Shown: piece after piece, positions 8,910 to 18,040 of the stretch
Position numbering within the stretch: the first letter of the stretch is position 1
Layout: every line of letters begins with the position of its first letter
Source: Pseudomonas capeferrum
GTDB taxonomy: Bacteria; Pseudomonadota; Gammaproteobacteria; Pseudomonadales; Pseudomonadaceae
Direction: 5' to 3'
Assembly: GCF_000731675.1 (NCBI RefSeq)
Contig: NZ_JMIT01000002.1
Span: 657,456-721,455 of the forward strand
DNA: 64,000 nt
The notes under the pieces: model-generated
The model's input: the letters and a program-made list of their open reading frames with translations, nothing else
What the model was told of the DNA's origin: nothing
Databases searched by the model: none
Program-made: the position numbers and the translations under genes

Positions 8910-10115
8910 ATGGACACCCTGCCGTACGCCCCGCTATTCGGCACCCTGGCACTGGCGCTGCTGTGGTCGGCGCTGTTCAGCGCCGTGGATGCCGCACGCC
9001 TGCAACTCAATGGCTCGCTGCGCAATGGCGACGACGGGCAAGCCCCCCTGCCCGCTCAGGCGCTGGTGCTGTGCGCCAGCCTGGGCAAGCTGCTGGTACT
9101 GGGCCTGGCCTGCCTGATCGGCCAGCGCTACAGCGGCGAACACGGTTTCTGGCTGGCCGGCCTGGGCGCCACCCTGGCCCTGCTGGTGTTTGCCGAGTTC
9201 CTGCCGCGGCGCCTGGCGCGGCGTAACCCACAGGCGTTCGTCAGCCTGGGTGCCAGCCTGCTGAAGGTGCCTTTGGCTATCCTCCAGCCACTGGCCTGCC
9301 TGCTCGATGGTTGCGCCAAGCTGATCCTGCGCCCGTTCCGTGCGCAGCCTACGGCGGTGGCCCTGCACCCACAGCAAGATGACGACTTCGACGAAGACGA
9401 AGCGCACGAGCCAGTGCGCCACGGGCTGCTCGATGGTTTGCAGTCGCTGGACAAAGTCACCGTCAACGACATCCTGGTGCCGCGCAACGAAGTCGATGGT
9501 ATCAATCTGGACGAGCCGATCGAACGCATCATCGAGCAGTTGATCGTCAGCCGGCACACCCGGCTGCCGGTCTATCACAACGATATCAACCAGGTTGAAG
9601 CGATCCTCAATACCAAGCTGATCAGCCACCTGCTGCCCAGGGCAGAGCTGACCCTGGAGAAGCTGCACGGCGCCTGCTACGAACCCTACTTCGTCCCGGA
9701 AAGCACACCCCTGCAGATGCAGTTGCTGAACTTTCACAAGCAGCAACGCCGCCTGGGCGTCGTGGTGGACGAATACGGCGAAGTGCTGGGCATCGTCACC
9801 CTGGAAGACATCCTCGAAGAAATCGTTGGCGAATTCGAAGACGAACAGGGGCTGGACAACCCGCATGTACACCCCCAGGCCGACGGCACCTTCGTCATCG
9901 AAGGCACCGCCTCGCTGCGCGAGATCAACCGCACCCTGGGCTGGCACCTGCCTTGCGATGGCGGGCCGAAAACCCTCAACGGGTTGGTCACCGAAGCGCT
10001 GGAAAGCATCCCGGAAAGTGCGGTTTGCCTGAAGATCGGCCGATATCGCCTGGAAATCCTCGAAACAGAGGACAATTGCGCCAGCAAGGTACTGGTGTGG
10101 ACCGTGACCCGCTAG
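8910..10115 (+). CDS. CNNM/CorC-family transporter with CBS pair
   Basis: 401 residues: an N-terminal DUF21/CNNM membrane domain (about 1-140), a CBS pair (about 185-310, with DILVPRNEVDGI and VVVDEYGEVLGIVTLEDILEEIVGE) and a C-terminal CorC_HlyC domain (about 325-400, DGTFVIEGTASLREINRTLGW). Related proteins are tied to Mg2+/Co2+ efflux or Mg2+ homeostasis (YfjD/CorB). The acidic stretch DDDFDEDEAHE lies between the membrane and CBS parts. Coupled to the CcsA-like gene by 9 bp. The 278 bp after it contain no gene that I can see. Confidence 0.88.
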   Translation: MDTLPYAPLFGTLALALLWSALFSAVDAARLQLNGSLRNGDDGQAPLPAQALVLCASLGKLLVLGLACLIGQRYSGEHGFWLAGLGATLALLVFAEFLPRRLARRNPQAFVSLGASLLKVPLAILQPLACLLDGCAKLILRPFRAQPTAVALHPQQDDDFDEDEAHEPVRHGLLDGLQSLDKVTVNDILVPRNEVDGINLDEPIERIIEQLIVSRHTRLPVYHNDINQVEAILNTKLISHLLPRAELTLEKLHGACYEPYFVPESTPLQMQLLNFHKQQRRLGVVVDEYGEVLGIVTLEDILEEIVGEFEDEQGLDNPHVHPQADGTFVIEGTASLREINRTLGWHLPCDGGPKTLNGLVTEALESIPESAVCLKIGRYRLEILETEDNCASKVLVWTVTR

Positions 10116-10393
10116 CTATACTCGGGTCACGCTTACCCAGCCCCGCCGTCCCGCCTGCTACCCGCACCCGGCGGCCCACGGCCAGTCCGCTCCTCTGACA
10201 CGCCCTGCGGCCCTGTTTCAATACCCCGAACAGTACCCGCTCCCGCCCCTACCCCCCCTGGGCTATCGTCAGTCGAGCGAGCAAAAGAACAATACGCTTC
10301 GGCGTCCGTGCAACGGTGCCTGCCCATTGAGGCAGCACGCACCCTCGCGGATCAAGCCCGTGGCGCACGACCAGACTGTTAGGGACCTACTTA

Positions 10394-11695
10394 ATGACCA
10401 CCAGCAGCACCTATGCCCAAGCGCCTGCCGCGCCGGTCAACTCGCCCGCGCGGGTGGCCACCGCCAGCTTCATTGGCACTGCCATCGAGTTCTACGACTT
10501 CTACGTTTACGCCACTGCCGCCGCGCTGGTGATCGGCCCGGTGTTCTTCCCCTCCGGGTCGGGCACCGCGCAGATGCTCGCGGCCTTTCTTACCTTCGGC
10601 ATCGCCTTCCTCGCACGCCCGCTGGGCTCGGCATTGTTCGGCCACTTTGGCGACCGTATCGGCCGCAAATCAACCCTGGTGGCGTCGCTGCTGTTGATGG
10701 GCGTCTCCACCACCGCCATCGGCGTGCTGCCCGGCTATGACAGCATTGGCGTGTGGGCGCCGATCCTGCTTTGCCTGCTGCGCTTCGGCCAAGGCCTGGG
10801 CCTGGGTGGCGAATGGGGCGGCGCGGCGCTGCTGGCGACCGAAAACGCACCACCGGGCAAGCGTGCCTGGTTCGGCATGTTCCCGCAGCTGGGCCCTTCA
10901 ATCGGCTTTTTGGCTGCCAACGGCTTGTTCCTGACTCTGGCCCTGGTGCTCAGTGACGAGCAATTCCGTGAATGGGGCTGGCGCATTCCGTTCCTGCTCA
11001 GCGCCGCCCTGGTACTGGTGGGCCTGTATGTGCGCCTCAAGCTCGAAGAGAGCCCGGTGTTCGCCAAAGCCATTGCCCAGCATGAGCGCGTGAAGATGCC
11101 GGTGGTCGACTTGTTCGCCAAGCACTGGGTGCCAACCCTGCTGGGTGCTGCGGCGATGGTGGTGTGCTACGCGCTGTTCTACATCTCGACGGTGTTCTCG
11201 CTCAGCTATGGCGTGACCACCCTGGGCTACAGCCGCGAGACGTTCCTTGGCCTGCTGTGCTTTGCGGTAGTCTTCATGGCCCTGGCCACGCCGCTGTCGG
11301 CCTGGCTCAGCGACCGCTACGGGCGCAAGCCGGTATTGGTCGTCGGTGGCCTGCTGGCGGTGGCTTCGGGCTTTACCATGGAACCGCTGCTGACCTCGGG
11401 CTCGACCACAGGTGTGGCGCTGTTCCTGGCCATCGAGCTGTTCCTGATGGGGGTGACCTTCGCGCCAATGGGGGCACTGCTGCCCGAGCTGTTCCCGACC
11501 CACGTGCGTTACACCGGCGCGTCGGCGGCGTATAACCTGGGTGGCATCGTGGGGGCTTCGGCGGCGCCGTTCTTTGCCCAGAAACTAGTGAGCATGGGCG
11601 GCTTGAGCTGGGTGGGCGGGTATGTTTCGGTGGCGGCGGTGATCAGTCTGATTGCTGTGCTGTGCCTTAAAGAGACCCGGCATACCGAACTGTGA
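10394..11695 (+). CDS. MFS transporter, metabolite:H+ symporter (MHS) family
   Basis: 433 residues with 12 predicted membrane segments. It has the MHS-type N-terminus (ATASFIGTAIEFYDFYVYATAAALV), the MFS signature GHFGDRIGRKS between segments 2 and 3 and SDRYGRKPVLV in the second half. MHS members import organic acids, proline/betaine or shikimate with protons; the substrate cannot be read from the sequence and no catabolic gene is adjacent. It converges on purT with a hairpin between. Confidence 0.87.
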   Translation: MTTSSTYAQAPAAPVNSPARVATASFIGTAIEFYDFYVYATAAALVIGPVFFPSGSGTAQMLAAFLTFGIAFLARPLGSALFGHFGDRIGRKSTLVASLLLMGVSTTAIGVLPGYDSIGVWAPILLCLLRFGQGLGLGGEWGGAALLATENAPPGKRAWFGMFPQLGPSIGFLAANGLFLTLALVLSDEQFREWGWRIPFLLSAALVLVGLYVRLKLEESPVFAKAIAQHERVKMPVVDLFAKHWVPTLLGAAAMVVCYALFYISTVFSLSYGVTTLGYSRETFLGLLCFAVVFMALATPLSAWLSDRYGRKPVLVVGGLLAVASGFTMEPLLTSGSTTGVALFLAIELFLMGVTFAPMGALLPELFPTHVRYTGASAAYNLGGIVGASAAPFFAQKLVSMGGLSWVGGYVSVAAVISLIAVLCLKETRHTEL

Positions 11696-11700
11696 AGACG

Positions 11701-11723
11701 CTGGGGGCGCTTTGCGCCCCCAG
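11701..11723. terminator. Hairpin between the MFS gene and purT
   Basis: CTGGGGGCGC and GCGCCCCCAG form a perfect 10-bp stem around TTT, 5 bp after the MFS stop codon and 11 bp beyond the purT stop. It is placed to end both convergent transcripts, although T-runs are absent. Confidence 0.75.
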
Positions 11724-11733
11724 CCATGTCAGA

Positions 11734-12915
11734 TCAGAACTCGACCTTGACCGCCTGCGAAGCACGGGTCGCCTTGGCCCGCGCCGCTTCGATCGATTCG
11801 TCACGCGCCAGGCACACGCCCATGCGGCGCTGGCCGTTGATTTCCGGCTTGCCGAACAGGCGAATGGCCGTATCCGGCTCGCTCAGCGCAGCACCAAGGT
11901 CGGCGAAGCTGGTCTGCTGCGATTGCCCCTGCGGCAGAATCACCGCCGACGCCGACGGCCCGAACTGGCGCACCACCGGGATCGGCAGGCCGAGAATGGC
12001 GCGGGCGTGCAAGGCGAACTGCGACAGGTCCTGGGAGATCAAGGTCACCAGGCCAGTGTCGTGCGGGCGCGGCGACACTTCGCTGAACCACACCTGGTCA
12101 CCTTTGACGAACAGCTCCACGCCGAACAGGCCACGCCCGCCCAGTGCATCGGTGACCGCCTTGGCCACCCGCTGCGACTCGGCAAGGGCCTTCGGGCTCA
12201 TGGCTTGGGGCTGCCACGATTCCTGATAGTCACCTTTCTCCTGACGATGGCCGACAGGCTCAAGGAAGGTGGTGCCGCCGACATGACGCACGGTCAGCAG
12301 GGTAATTTCGTAATCGAAGTCGATGAAGCCCTCGATGATCACCCGGCCCTTGCCGGCACGCCCGCCTTCCTGGGCGTAGTCCCAGGACTGCTGCAGGTCG
12401 GCATCGCTGCGCAGCAGGCTCTGGCCCTTGCCCGATGAGCTCATCACCGGTTTGACCACGCACGGGTAGCCGACATCGGCCACGGCCTTGGCGTAGTCTT
12501 CGTAGGTATCGGCAAAGTGGTACGGCGAGGTCGGCAGGTCCAGCTCTTCGGCAGCCAGGCGCCGGATGCCTTCGCGGTTCATGGTCAGCTGGGTGGCACG
12601 GGCGGTGGGCACCACGGTGAAACCTTCGCTCTCCAGTTCGACCAGGGTCGCGGTGGCGATGGCTTCGATCTCGGGGACGATGTAGTGCGGTTTCTCGGCC
12701 TCGATCACCGCGCGCAGGGCGACGCCATCGAGCATGTTGACCACATGGCTGCGGTGCGCCACCTGCATGGCCGGCGCGTTGGCGTAGCGGTCCACGGCGA
12801 TCACTTCGACGCCCAGGCGCTGCAGCTCGATCACCACTTCCTTGCCCAGCTCACCGCAGCCGCAGAGCAGTACACGGGTCGCGGTGGGCGACAATGGGGT
12901 TCCGATACGGGTCAT
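11734..12915 (-). CDS. purT: Formate-dependent phosphoribosylglycinamide formyltransferase (GAR transformylase 2)
   Basis: Makes FGAR from GAR, formate and ATP in purine synthesis, as an alternative to folate-dependent PurN. The 393-residue ATP-grasp protein shows the N-terminal [20 protein letters not shown], the ATP-grasp loop ([16 protein letters not shown]) and the metal site region ([29 protein letters not shown], shown here in two parts: GLFGVELFV and [10 protein letters not shown]). The start at 12915 matches the conserved N-terminus; the frame is open upstream to 13053 without homology. Together with purL and guaBA in this window it is part of purine metabolism, but they are not one operon. 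Confidence 0.95.
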   Translation of the reverse strand: MTRIGTPLSPTATRVLLCGCGELGKEVVIELQRLGVEVIAVDRYANAPAMQVAHRSHVVNMLDGVALRAVIEAEKPHYIVPEIEAIATATLVELESEGFTVVPTARATQLTMNREGIRRLAAEELDLPTSPYHFADTYEDYAKAVADVGYPCVVKPVMSSSGKGQSLLRSDADLQQSWDYAQEGGRAGKGRVIIEGFIDFDYEITLLTVRHVGGTTFLEPVGHRQEKGDYQESWQPQAMSPKALAESQRVAKAVTDALGGRGLFGVELFVKGDQVWFSEVSPRPHDTGLVTLISQDLSQFALHARAILGLPIPVVRQFGPSASAVILPQGQSQQTSFADLGAALSEPDTAIRLFGKPEINGQRRMGVCLARDESIEAARAKATRASQAVKVEF

Positions 12916-12991
12916 TTCAGGTCCTCGAAGGCGTCCGGGGCTGCGCCAGGCTAAGCGCCGCCCGCTGAAAAAGGACCCGTATTCTACACCA

Positions 12992-13459
12992 TCAACCGAC
13001 CGCGGCAGCCCGCCGGGCGCGAAATGCCATGGCCAGCCACACGGCGGTGACACCGGCGAACTTCGAGGCCATGGCCGTGCCGATCACGGCAGGGGTCAGC
13101 GCGCCGATCATGCCGAAGAAAATGAAGGTATCGACCGGAATGCTCAACGCCGAGCTCAGCCACAGGCGGTCACGCAGGGGCCGACGGGTGATGCTGAACA
13201 CCAGCCAGTCGATCAGCTCGGAAACGAAAAACGCCGTGGCGCTGGCCAGGGCGATGGCAGGCTCCGAGGTGATGTAGGACAGCACCAGGGCCACCAGCAT
13301 GGCGACCAGGGCGCCATGCCCGAAGCGGGTCTGCACCATGTCGCGCAGGATGAACACCAGGCCACCCCAGGCGGACCAGATGATGTCCAGGTGCGGGGCG
13401 CTGGAGAAGGCGTAGTTGATCAGCACTACGCTGCTGATATAGGCGATGAGATAGAACAT
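12992..13459 (-). CDS. VUT-family (YhhQ-like) membrane transporter
   Basis: 155 residues, almost all hydrophobic, with four to five membrane segments; the pattern and the motif [19 protein letters not shown] followed by [15 protein letters not shown] match the VUT/Vut_1 family, of which YhhQ imports queuosine precursors (preQ0/preQ1). It is shorter than E. coli YhhQ (about 220 residues), so it is a compact member and the substrate is an inference. The start codon lies only 4 nt after a perfect 10-bp inverted repeat and has no recognisable Shine-Dalgarno sequence. Confidence 0.75.
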   Translation of the reverse strand: MFYLIAYISSVVLINYAFSSAPHLDIIWSAWGGLVFILRDMVQTRFGHGALVAMLVALVLSYITSEPAIALASATAFFVSELIDWLVFSITRRPLRDRLWLSSALSIPVDTFIFFGMIGALTPAVIGTAMASKFAGVTAVWLAMAFRARRAAAVG

Positions 13460-13463
13460 GGCG

Positions 13464-13494
13464 GGTAATCTGTGGGCAAGCCGTACAGATTACC
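13464..13494 (-). promoter_or_regulatory. Perfect inverted repeat abutting the VUT start codon
   Basis: GGTAATCTGT at 13464-13473 and its exact complement at 13485-13494 are separated by 11 bases. In the transcript the hairpin ends 4 nt before the ATG and occupies the place of the ribosome-binding site. It could be an operator for a dimeric repressor, an RNA thermometer-like element or a small translational switch. It does not match the preQ1-I consensus that I know. Confidence 0.7.
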
Positions 13495-13497
13495 GCT

Positions 13498-13529
13498 GGC
13501 TGCTTCGCGGGTAAACCTGCGAGGCAGCC
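13498..13529. terminator. Hairpin after the DUF1289 gene (REP-like)
   Basis: GGCTGC-TTCGCGGGT and ACCTGCGA-GGCAGCC pair imperfectly around a short A-rich loop; the core resembles half of the local REP sequence. It sits 9 bp beyond the DUF1289 stop codon, so it may end or stabilise that transcript before the VUT leader. Confidence 0.5.
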
Positions 13530-13538
13530 AGCGCCGAA

Positions 13539-13745
13539 TCATTGCCCCATGATCAACCCAGCGGCCACCGCCCGCTCATGGCACAGCTTCAGTACGGCGC
13601 GACGCTCGGTGTTGTCCATCCGCCCCCAGCGGCCGATTTCGGCCACCGTACGCTGGCAGCCGGTGCAGATATCCTGCTCGTCCAGCGCGCAGATGCTGAC
13701 GCAAGGCGAAGCGACCGGGCGCTCGACGGCAATGACCTCACTCAT
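13539..13745 (-). CDS. DUF1289 domain-containing protein
   Basis: A 68-residue protein with the DUF1289 pattern: [18 protein letters not shown] followed by RTVAEIGRW, four Cys residues that probably bind a metal, then a helix. Family function is not established as far as I know. Its start overlaps the last 8 bp of the gamma-carbonic anhydrase gene, so the two are translationally coupled. Confidence 0.88.
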   Translation of the reverse strand: MSEVIAVERPVASPCVSICALDEQDICTGCQRTVAEIGRWGRMDNTERRAVLKLCHERAVAAGLIMGQ

Positions 13746-14262
13746 CGTCAGCTACCAGCTCGCGCGCATAGCGTTGGGCATTGTGCACATAGTGCGCGGC
13801 ACCGGCCTCGATCATGCGCATCTGCTGCTCGCTCAGTTCACGCACCACCTTGCCCGGCGAGCCCATCACCAGCGAACCGTCAGGGATCTCCTTGCCCTCG
13901 GGGATGAGCGCATTGGCGCCGATGATGCAGTGCTTGCCGATGCGGGCTCCGTTGAGGATCACCGCATTGATGCCGACCAAGCTGTAATCGCCGACCGTGC
14001 AGCCATGCAGCATGGCGTTATGGCCAACCGTCACGCCCTTGCCCAGGGTCAGCGGCGAACCCATGTCGGTATGCATCACGGTGCCGTCCTGGACATTGCT
14101 GTCCTCGCCGATGTCGATCAGCTCGTTGTCACCGCGCAATACAGCGCCAAACCACACGCTGGCACGGGCCTGCAGGCGCACATTGCCGATCACGGTGGCG
14201 TTGGGCGCGATCCAGCTGGTGGGGTGGCTGTCGACCCGCAGGTCGCCCAGGCGATATTTCAT
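13738..14262 (-). CDS. Gamma-carbonic anhydrase family protein (YrdA-like)
   Basis: 174-residue left-handed beta-helix protein built of hexapeptide repeats ([53 protein letters not shown]). The His residues in VMHTD and [10 protein letters not shown] are in the place of the zinc ligands of the Cam/CaiE/YrdA family. Enzymatic activity in YrdA-like members is uncertain. Upstream partner of the DUF1289 gene. Confidence 0.92.
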   Translation of the reverse strand: MKYRLGDLRVDSHPTSWIAPNATVIGNVRLQARASVWFGAVLRGDNELIDIGEDSNVQDGTVMHTDMGSPLTLGKGVTVGHNAMLHGCTVGDYSLVGINAVILNGARIGKHCIIGANALIPEGKEIPDGSLVMGSPGKVVRELSEQQMRMIEAGAAHYVHNAQRYARELVADDE

Positions 14263-14319
14263 GCTCGCTCCTCAGGATAAACGGCGGCGGTTTGTAGCAG
14301 ACGGCGGGGTGGGCCCCGC

Positions 14320-14919
14320 TCAGATCTCGATGTAACGCTCCGGGGGTTGATGCAGGCTGATGCCGGCGTCATACAGCAGGTTGACCAGCTCGACGATCAT
14401 GATCGCCGACAACCCCCAGATTTTGTATTCACCGTAGCGGTAACTGGGCACATACCAACTGCGGCCCTGGTAATCGATACGGTGGGTATGGTCACGCGGG
14501 TCCTGGCGGAAGAATTCCAGCGGTACGGTGAATACTGCCGCGATCTCGGCATCGTTGGCGCGATACTCGACGAAATCGGGAATAAGCCCGACGAATGGCG
14601 TCACTTTCAGGCCGTGCAGCGAGATCAGCGGGCTGAGCGGACCAATCACTTCCACCAGCCCAGGGGGCAGGCCGATTTCTTCTTCGGCTTCGCGCAGGGC
14701 GGTAAACACCAGGTCCGGGTCTTCAGGGTCGCGCCGGCCACCCGGGAAGGCGACTTCGCCACCGTGGGTCGACAAGCCCTTGGCGCGCAGGGTCAAGACC
14801 AGTTCGGGCGCTTCGCTGCGGGTAATGGGCAAGAGTACCGCCGCTTCGGGAAACCGTCGGTCGGTTTCCAGTGATGCGGGTTCATGGTTGCTCATTCGGC
14901 GAAGTAGCTCGTCCAGCAT
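14320..14919 (-). CDS. Nudix hydrolase, CoA pyrophosphatase (NudL-like)
   Basis: 199 residues. The motif THGGEVAFPGGRRD followed by ALREAEEEIGL is the combined CoA-pyrophosphatase and Nudix box (GX5EX7REUXEEXGU), which predicts hydrolysis of CoA to 4-phosphopantetheine and 3,5-ADP. Start at 14919 is taken at MLDELLRRM; the frame is open upstream to 15030 but diverges from the other Nudix gene there. Divergent from the gene at 15045, with 125 bp for both promoters. Confidence 0.88.
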   Translation of the reverse strand: MLDELLRRMSNHEPASLETDRRFPEAAVLLPITRSEAPELVLTLRAKGLSTHGGEVAFPGGRRDPEDPDLVFTALREAEEEIGLPPGLVEVIGPLSPLISLHGLKVTPFVGLIPDFVEYRANDAEIAAVFTVPLEFFRQDPRDHTHRIDYQGRSWYVPSYRYGEYKIWGLSAIMIVELVNLLYDAGISLHQPPERYIEI

Positions 14920-15044
14920 TGCGCACTCTCGTATCCAAGGCCTGTCTTGCATGATGCACCAAAGCCGAGAAGCACCCAAGCCCTGTGCGCTTGCGGCCGC
15001 CCGGCTGCCACGCCAAGATAGCCCTGTCATAAGGGAAGATAAGC

Positions 15045-15596
15045 ATGAAATTCTGCAGCGCGTGCGGCCAGCCGGTCATTCAGCGGATACCCGAGGGCGA
15101 TAGCCGCCTGCGGTATGTCTGCGAGTATTGCCAGACCATTCACTACCAGAACCCCAACATCGTGGCGGGGGTCCTGCCCACTTGGGGTAGCCAGGTGCTG
15201 CTGTGCCGGCGCGCCATCGAGCCACGCCGTGGCTACTGGACCTTACCGGCCGGGTTCATGGAGAACGGCGAGACCCTCGACCAGGCCGCCCGTCGTGAAA
15301 CCGTCGAGGAAGCCTGCGCCCAGGTCGGGCCCATGAACCTGTACCAGTTGTTCGACCTGCCGCACATCAACCAGGTGCATGTGTTTTTCCGCGCCGAACT
15401 GGCCGACCTACGCTTCGATGTGGGTATCGAGAGCCTGGAAGTGCGGCTGTTCGAGGAGCATGAGATACCGTGGGACGCGCTGGCTTTCCGCACCGTCACA
15501 CGCACACTAGAATGCTACTATCGCGACCGCATCGGGCAGCACTACCCCATAGGCCATGAGTACCTGCCACCGATGAATGTCACGTCTACCACCTAA
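15045..15596 (+). CDS. Nudix hydrolase with N-terminal zinc ribbon
   Basis: 183 residues: an N-terminal Cys4 zinc ribbon (FCSACG at 3-8, CEYC at about 26-29) and a Nudix domain with the box GFMENGETLDQAARRETVEEA. This arrangement resembles NADH pyrophosphatase-type proteins, but the N-terminal NudC domain is missing, so the substrate may be another nucleoside diphosphate derivative. It is followed 21 bp later by the L,D-transpeptidase gene on the same strand. Confidence 0.88.
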   Translation: MKFCSACGQPVIQRIPEGDSRLRYVCEYCQTIHYQNPNIVAGVLPTWGSQVLLCRRAIEPRRGYWTLPAGFMENGETLDQAARRETVEEACAQVGPMNLYQLFDLPHINQVHVFFRAELADLRFDVGIESLEVRLFEEHEIPWDALAFRTVTRTLECYYRDRIGQHYPIGHEYLPPMNVTSTT

Positions 15597-15617
15597 CGTC
15601 ATCAGGGATACCGTTTC

Positions 15618-16172
15618 ATGCGCTGGTTGCTCGCCCTTTTCTGCCTTTGCGTTACCTCGGTGTCCCAGGCGGCCTTCACCGAGACCATCGTGCGCAAGCC
15701 CCTGCCGGCAGCGCAAACATCGTCGCCCTCGCAGCAGGCCATGCAACCGCTGATCGACAAGGTGCTGGTGATCAAGTCCGAGCGCCGCCTGCAACTGATC
15801 AGCCGCGGCGAACCGCTCAAGACCTACCGCATTTCCCTGGGCAAGCAGCCCAAGGGCGCGAAGGAACGCGAAGGTGACCGCAAGACCCCCGAGGGCCTCT
15901 ATTGGCTGGACTGGCGCAAGCAGAGCGACCGCTTCAACCTGGCCATGCACATCTCCTACCCCAACATCAAAGATGCCGCACGCGCCACCCGCGAAGGCGT
16001 GAGTGCCGGCAGCATGATCATGATCCACGGCACACCGGTCAATGATGACTACCCCGAGTGGTACTTCCACACACTGGACTGGACCGAAGGTTGCATCGCC
16101 ATGCGCAACCACGACATGCAGGAAGTCTGGGAGCTGGTCAAGGACGGTACATTGATCGAGATTCGTCCCTGA
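15618..16172 (+). CDS. L,D-transpeptidase family protein (YkuD domain)
   Basis: A 184-residue exported protein with a signal peptide (about 1-19, ending SQAAF). A YkuD catalytic domain contains MIHGTP and the active site DWTEGCIAMRN, with the nucleophilic Cys in GCIAM. Such enzymes form 3-3 peptidoglycan crosslinks or anchor lipoproteins in the periplasm; the short single-domain form also occurs as amidase-like murein hydrolases. Only 21 bp separate it from the upstream Nudix gene. Confidence 0.9.
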   Translation: MRWLLALFCLCVTSVSQAAFTETIVRKPLPAAQTSSPSQQAMQPLIDKVLVIKSERRLQLISRGEPLKTYRISLGKQPKGAKEREGDRKTPEGLYWLDWRKQSDRFNLAMHISYPNIKDAARATREGVSAGSMIMIHGTPVNDDYPEWYFHTLDWTEGCIAMRNHDMQEVWELVKDGTLIEIRP

Positions 16173-16333
16173 CACGTCCTGCATGCCGACTCATCCTGTA
16201 GGAGCTTTCGCACCCTAAACGAGAACCCGCCTGACAGCCGCTTAGGCAGGGTACTGCATCCAAGCCAATCACTTAATTCTTAGCATCCACGCAGACGAAT
16301 ACGACATCCGTACGTCCTCTGCGGGGTGCTTGA

Positions 16334-18013
16334 ATGCCGTACCGAATTCTCATCATTGCCTGCAGGCTGCTGGTCTGCTGCCTGACCGGGGTGATGACCT
16401 GCGCCCAGGCATTGGCCGACGACCTGGCCAGCCAACAGTTGCGCGATCAGCAGCAAACGCTGCGGCAACTGGAACAGCAACAACGCCTTGAGCGCTGGCA
16501 ACGGGAGCCTGCTGCGCAAGGTAATCAGCGCAGCCAGAGTGCACAGACTGCCGACAGCCACTGCTGGGCGGTGAGCGGCGTGCGCCTGGCCGGCCATCGA
16601 CACGTGTCGGGGACAGCACTGGAGGCGACCGTGGTGCCGCTGATGCAACCTTGCATGGGCATCGCCGATATCAACCGCGTGCTCAAGGCCATTACCCAGC
16701 GCTATGTCCAAGCCGGCTACCCGACCAGCCGCCCCTACTTGCGCCAGCCCCCCGAAGATGACGCCCCGCTGGATATCGTCATCAGCGAAGGTTTTGTCGA
16801 GTCGATCGAGCTGGGCGCCGACCTGCCCCTTTCCTTGCGCGGTGCTTTTCCTGGCGTACTGGGGCAGCCGCTGTACCTCCCGGACCTGGAGCAAGGGCTC
16901 GACCAGCTGAACCGCCTGCGTGCCTACGACTTGAGTGCCGACTTGCTCCCCGGCGAACTGCAAGGTGGCACCCGCGTGCGCGTTCAGCCCCACAAAGTCG
17001 CCTCGCGCTGGCATCTGGACGGCCGCCTGGACAACCGCGGCAGTGAACTGACCGGCCGCCATCGCCTGAACCTCGGGGTCGGCCTGGACAGCCCGCTGGG
17101 CCTAAACGACGACCTGCGCCTGTGGCTGGCCAGCACCGTCTTCGATGCGCCGGGCACCAGCACGGGCATCACGGTGTACTACAGTATCCCCTACGGTCCG
17201 TGGACATTCGCCTTCAACGCCAGCCAACTGCGTTACAACGCCCCCATCCCGCACGGGCAACAGACCAGCAGTGGCCGCAGCCGCTTCCAGGGCGTGAGCG
17301 CCGAGCGTGTGCTGTGGCGCAATCAGCAGGGCATGCTCAGCGCCAGTGCCCGGGTGGACCGCAAGCAGATGGTCAACCGCACCGGCGGCGTTGTCGTCGA
17401 CTTGCAGAGCCCTACCCTCACCAGCGTCGAGGCCGGCCTGCAGTGGCTCTGGCTCGAGAATGGGCTGTGGAACGGGTATGTGGGGGTCGCCCACGGCCTT
17501 GAGGGGCTGTCCAAGGACAACCCGGCCATGCGCAGCAACGGGCTGCGCAGCGATTTCGTCAAATACCGCGCCACCCTCCTGCACCTTCGCCAAGGCGCAG
17601 CGCCTCAGCCCTGGCGCTGGCAAAGCGAACTCGGGCTGCAGTACAGCCCCGACCCACTGCCCGCCGTCGAACAACTGCTGGCCACCGACGACTCGGCGGT
17701 ACGCGGCTTCCGCCTGCACACCTACGCCGGCGCCACTGGCGCGGCCTGGCGCAACACCTTGAGCCGCCCGCTGAGCCCCGCCTGGGCGGCACCGTTGCAA
17801 GTGCGCCCCTACGTCGGCCTCGACCTTGGCTGGACCCAGCTCGCCAGCGACAGCCCCGTCCTGCGCCTGGCCGGTGCTGCGGCCGGCATCGAAGTGAGCC
17901 TGCCCGACAGTCGCCTGCGCCTCGATTATCAACGCGCCCTGTACACCAGCGACCGGCCCCGCACGCTTCTGGAGCCGGGCTTCTGGGTACTGGAGTGGCA
18001 CCTGAACATCTGA
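16334..18013 (+). CDS. TpsB outer-membrane transporter (ShlB/FhaC/HecB family)
   Basis: Pore of a two-partner secretion system. 559 residues: a signal peptide (about 1-28), a helical plug-like stretch rich in Gln (QQTLRQLEQQQRLERW), POTRA domains (about 75-215; VRLAGHRHVSGTAL, YVQAGYPTSRPYL) and a C-terminal beta-barrel that ends in an aromatic-containing strand, FWVLEWHLNI, with the alternating pattern of outer-membrane proteins. It lies 27 bp upstream of the TpsA gene, so both are one operon. The 161-bp region before it has no obvious strong SD or regulator site; the ATG at 16334 is the best fit to a signal peptide. Confidence 0.93.
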   Translation: MPYRILIIACRLLVCCLTGVMTCAQALADDLASQQLRDQQQTLRQLEQQQRLERWQREPAAQGNQRSQSAQTADSHCWAVSGVRLAGHRHVSGTALEATVVPLMQPCMGIADINRVLKAITQRYVQAGYPTSRPYLRQPPEDDAPLDIVISEGFVESIELGADLPLSLRGAFPGVLGQPLYLPDLEQGLDQLNRLRAYDLSADLLPGELQGGTRVRVQPHKVASRWHLDGRLDNRGSELTGRHRLNLGVGLDSPLGLNDDLRLWLASTVFDAPGTSTGITVYYSIPYGPWTFAFNASQLRYNAPIPHGQQTSSGRSRFQGVSAERVLWRNQQGMLSASARVDRKQMVNRTGGVVVDLQSPTLTSVEAGLQWLWLENGLWNGYVGVAHGLEGLSKDNPAMRSNGLRSDFVKYRATLLHLRQGAAPQPWRWQSELGLQYSPDPLPAVEQLLATDDSAVRGFRLHTYAGATGAAWRNTLSRPLSPAWAAPLQVRPYVGLDLGWTQLASDSPVLRLAGAAAGIEVSLPDSRLRLDYQRALYTSDRPRTLLEPGFWVLEWHLNI

Positions 18014-18040
18014 TTCACCCACAACAAAGAGAACGAGAAC

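Noticed and set aside
10285..10292. AAGAACAA, a match to the Crc/Hfq CA motif upstream of the MFS gene
   Set aside because: It lies about 100 bp from the ATG and a single 8-base match is expected by chance; functional sites usually sit near the start codon.
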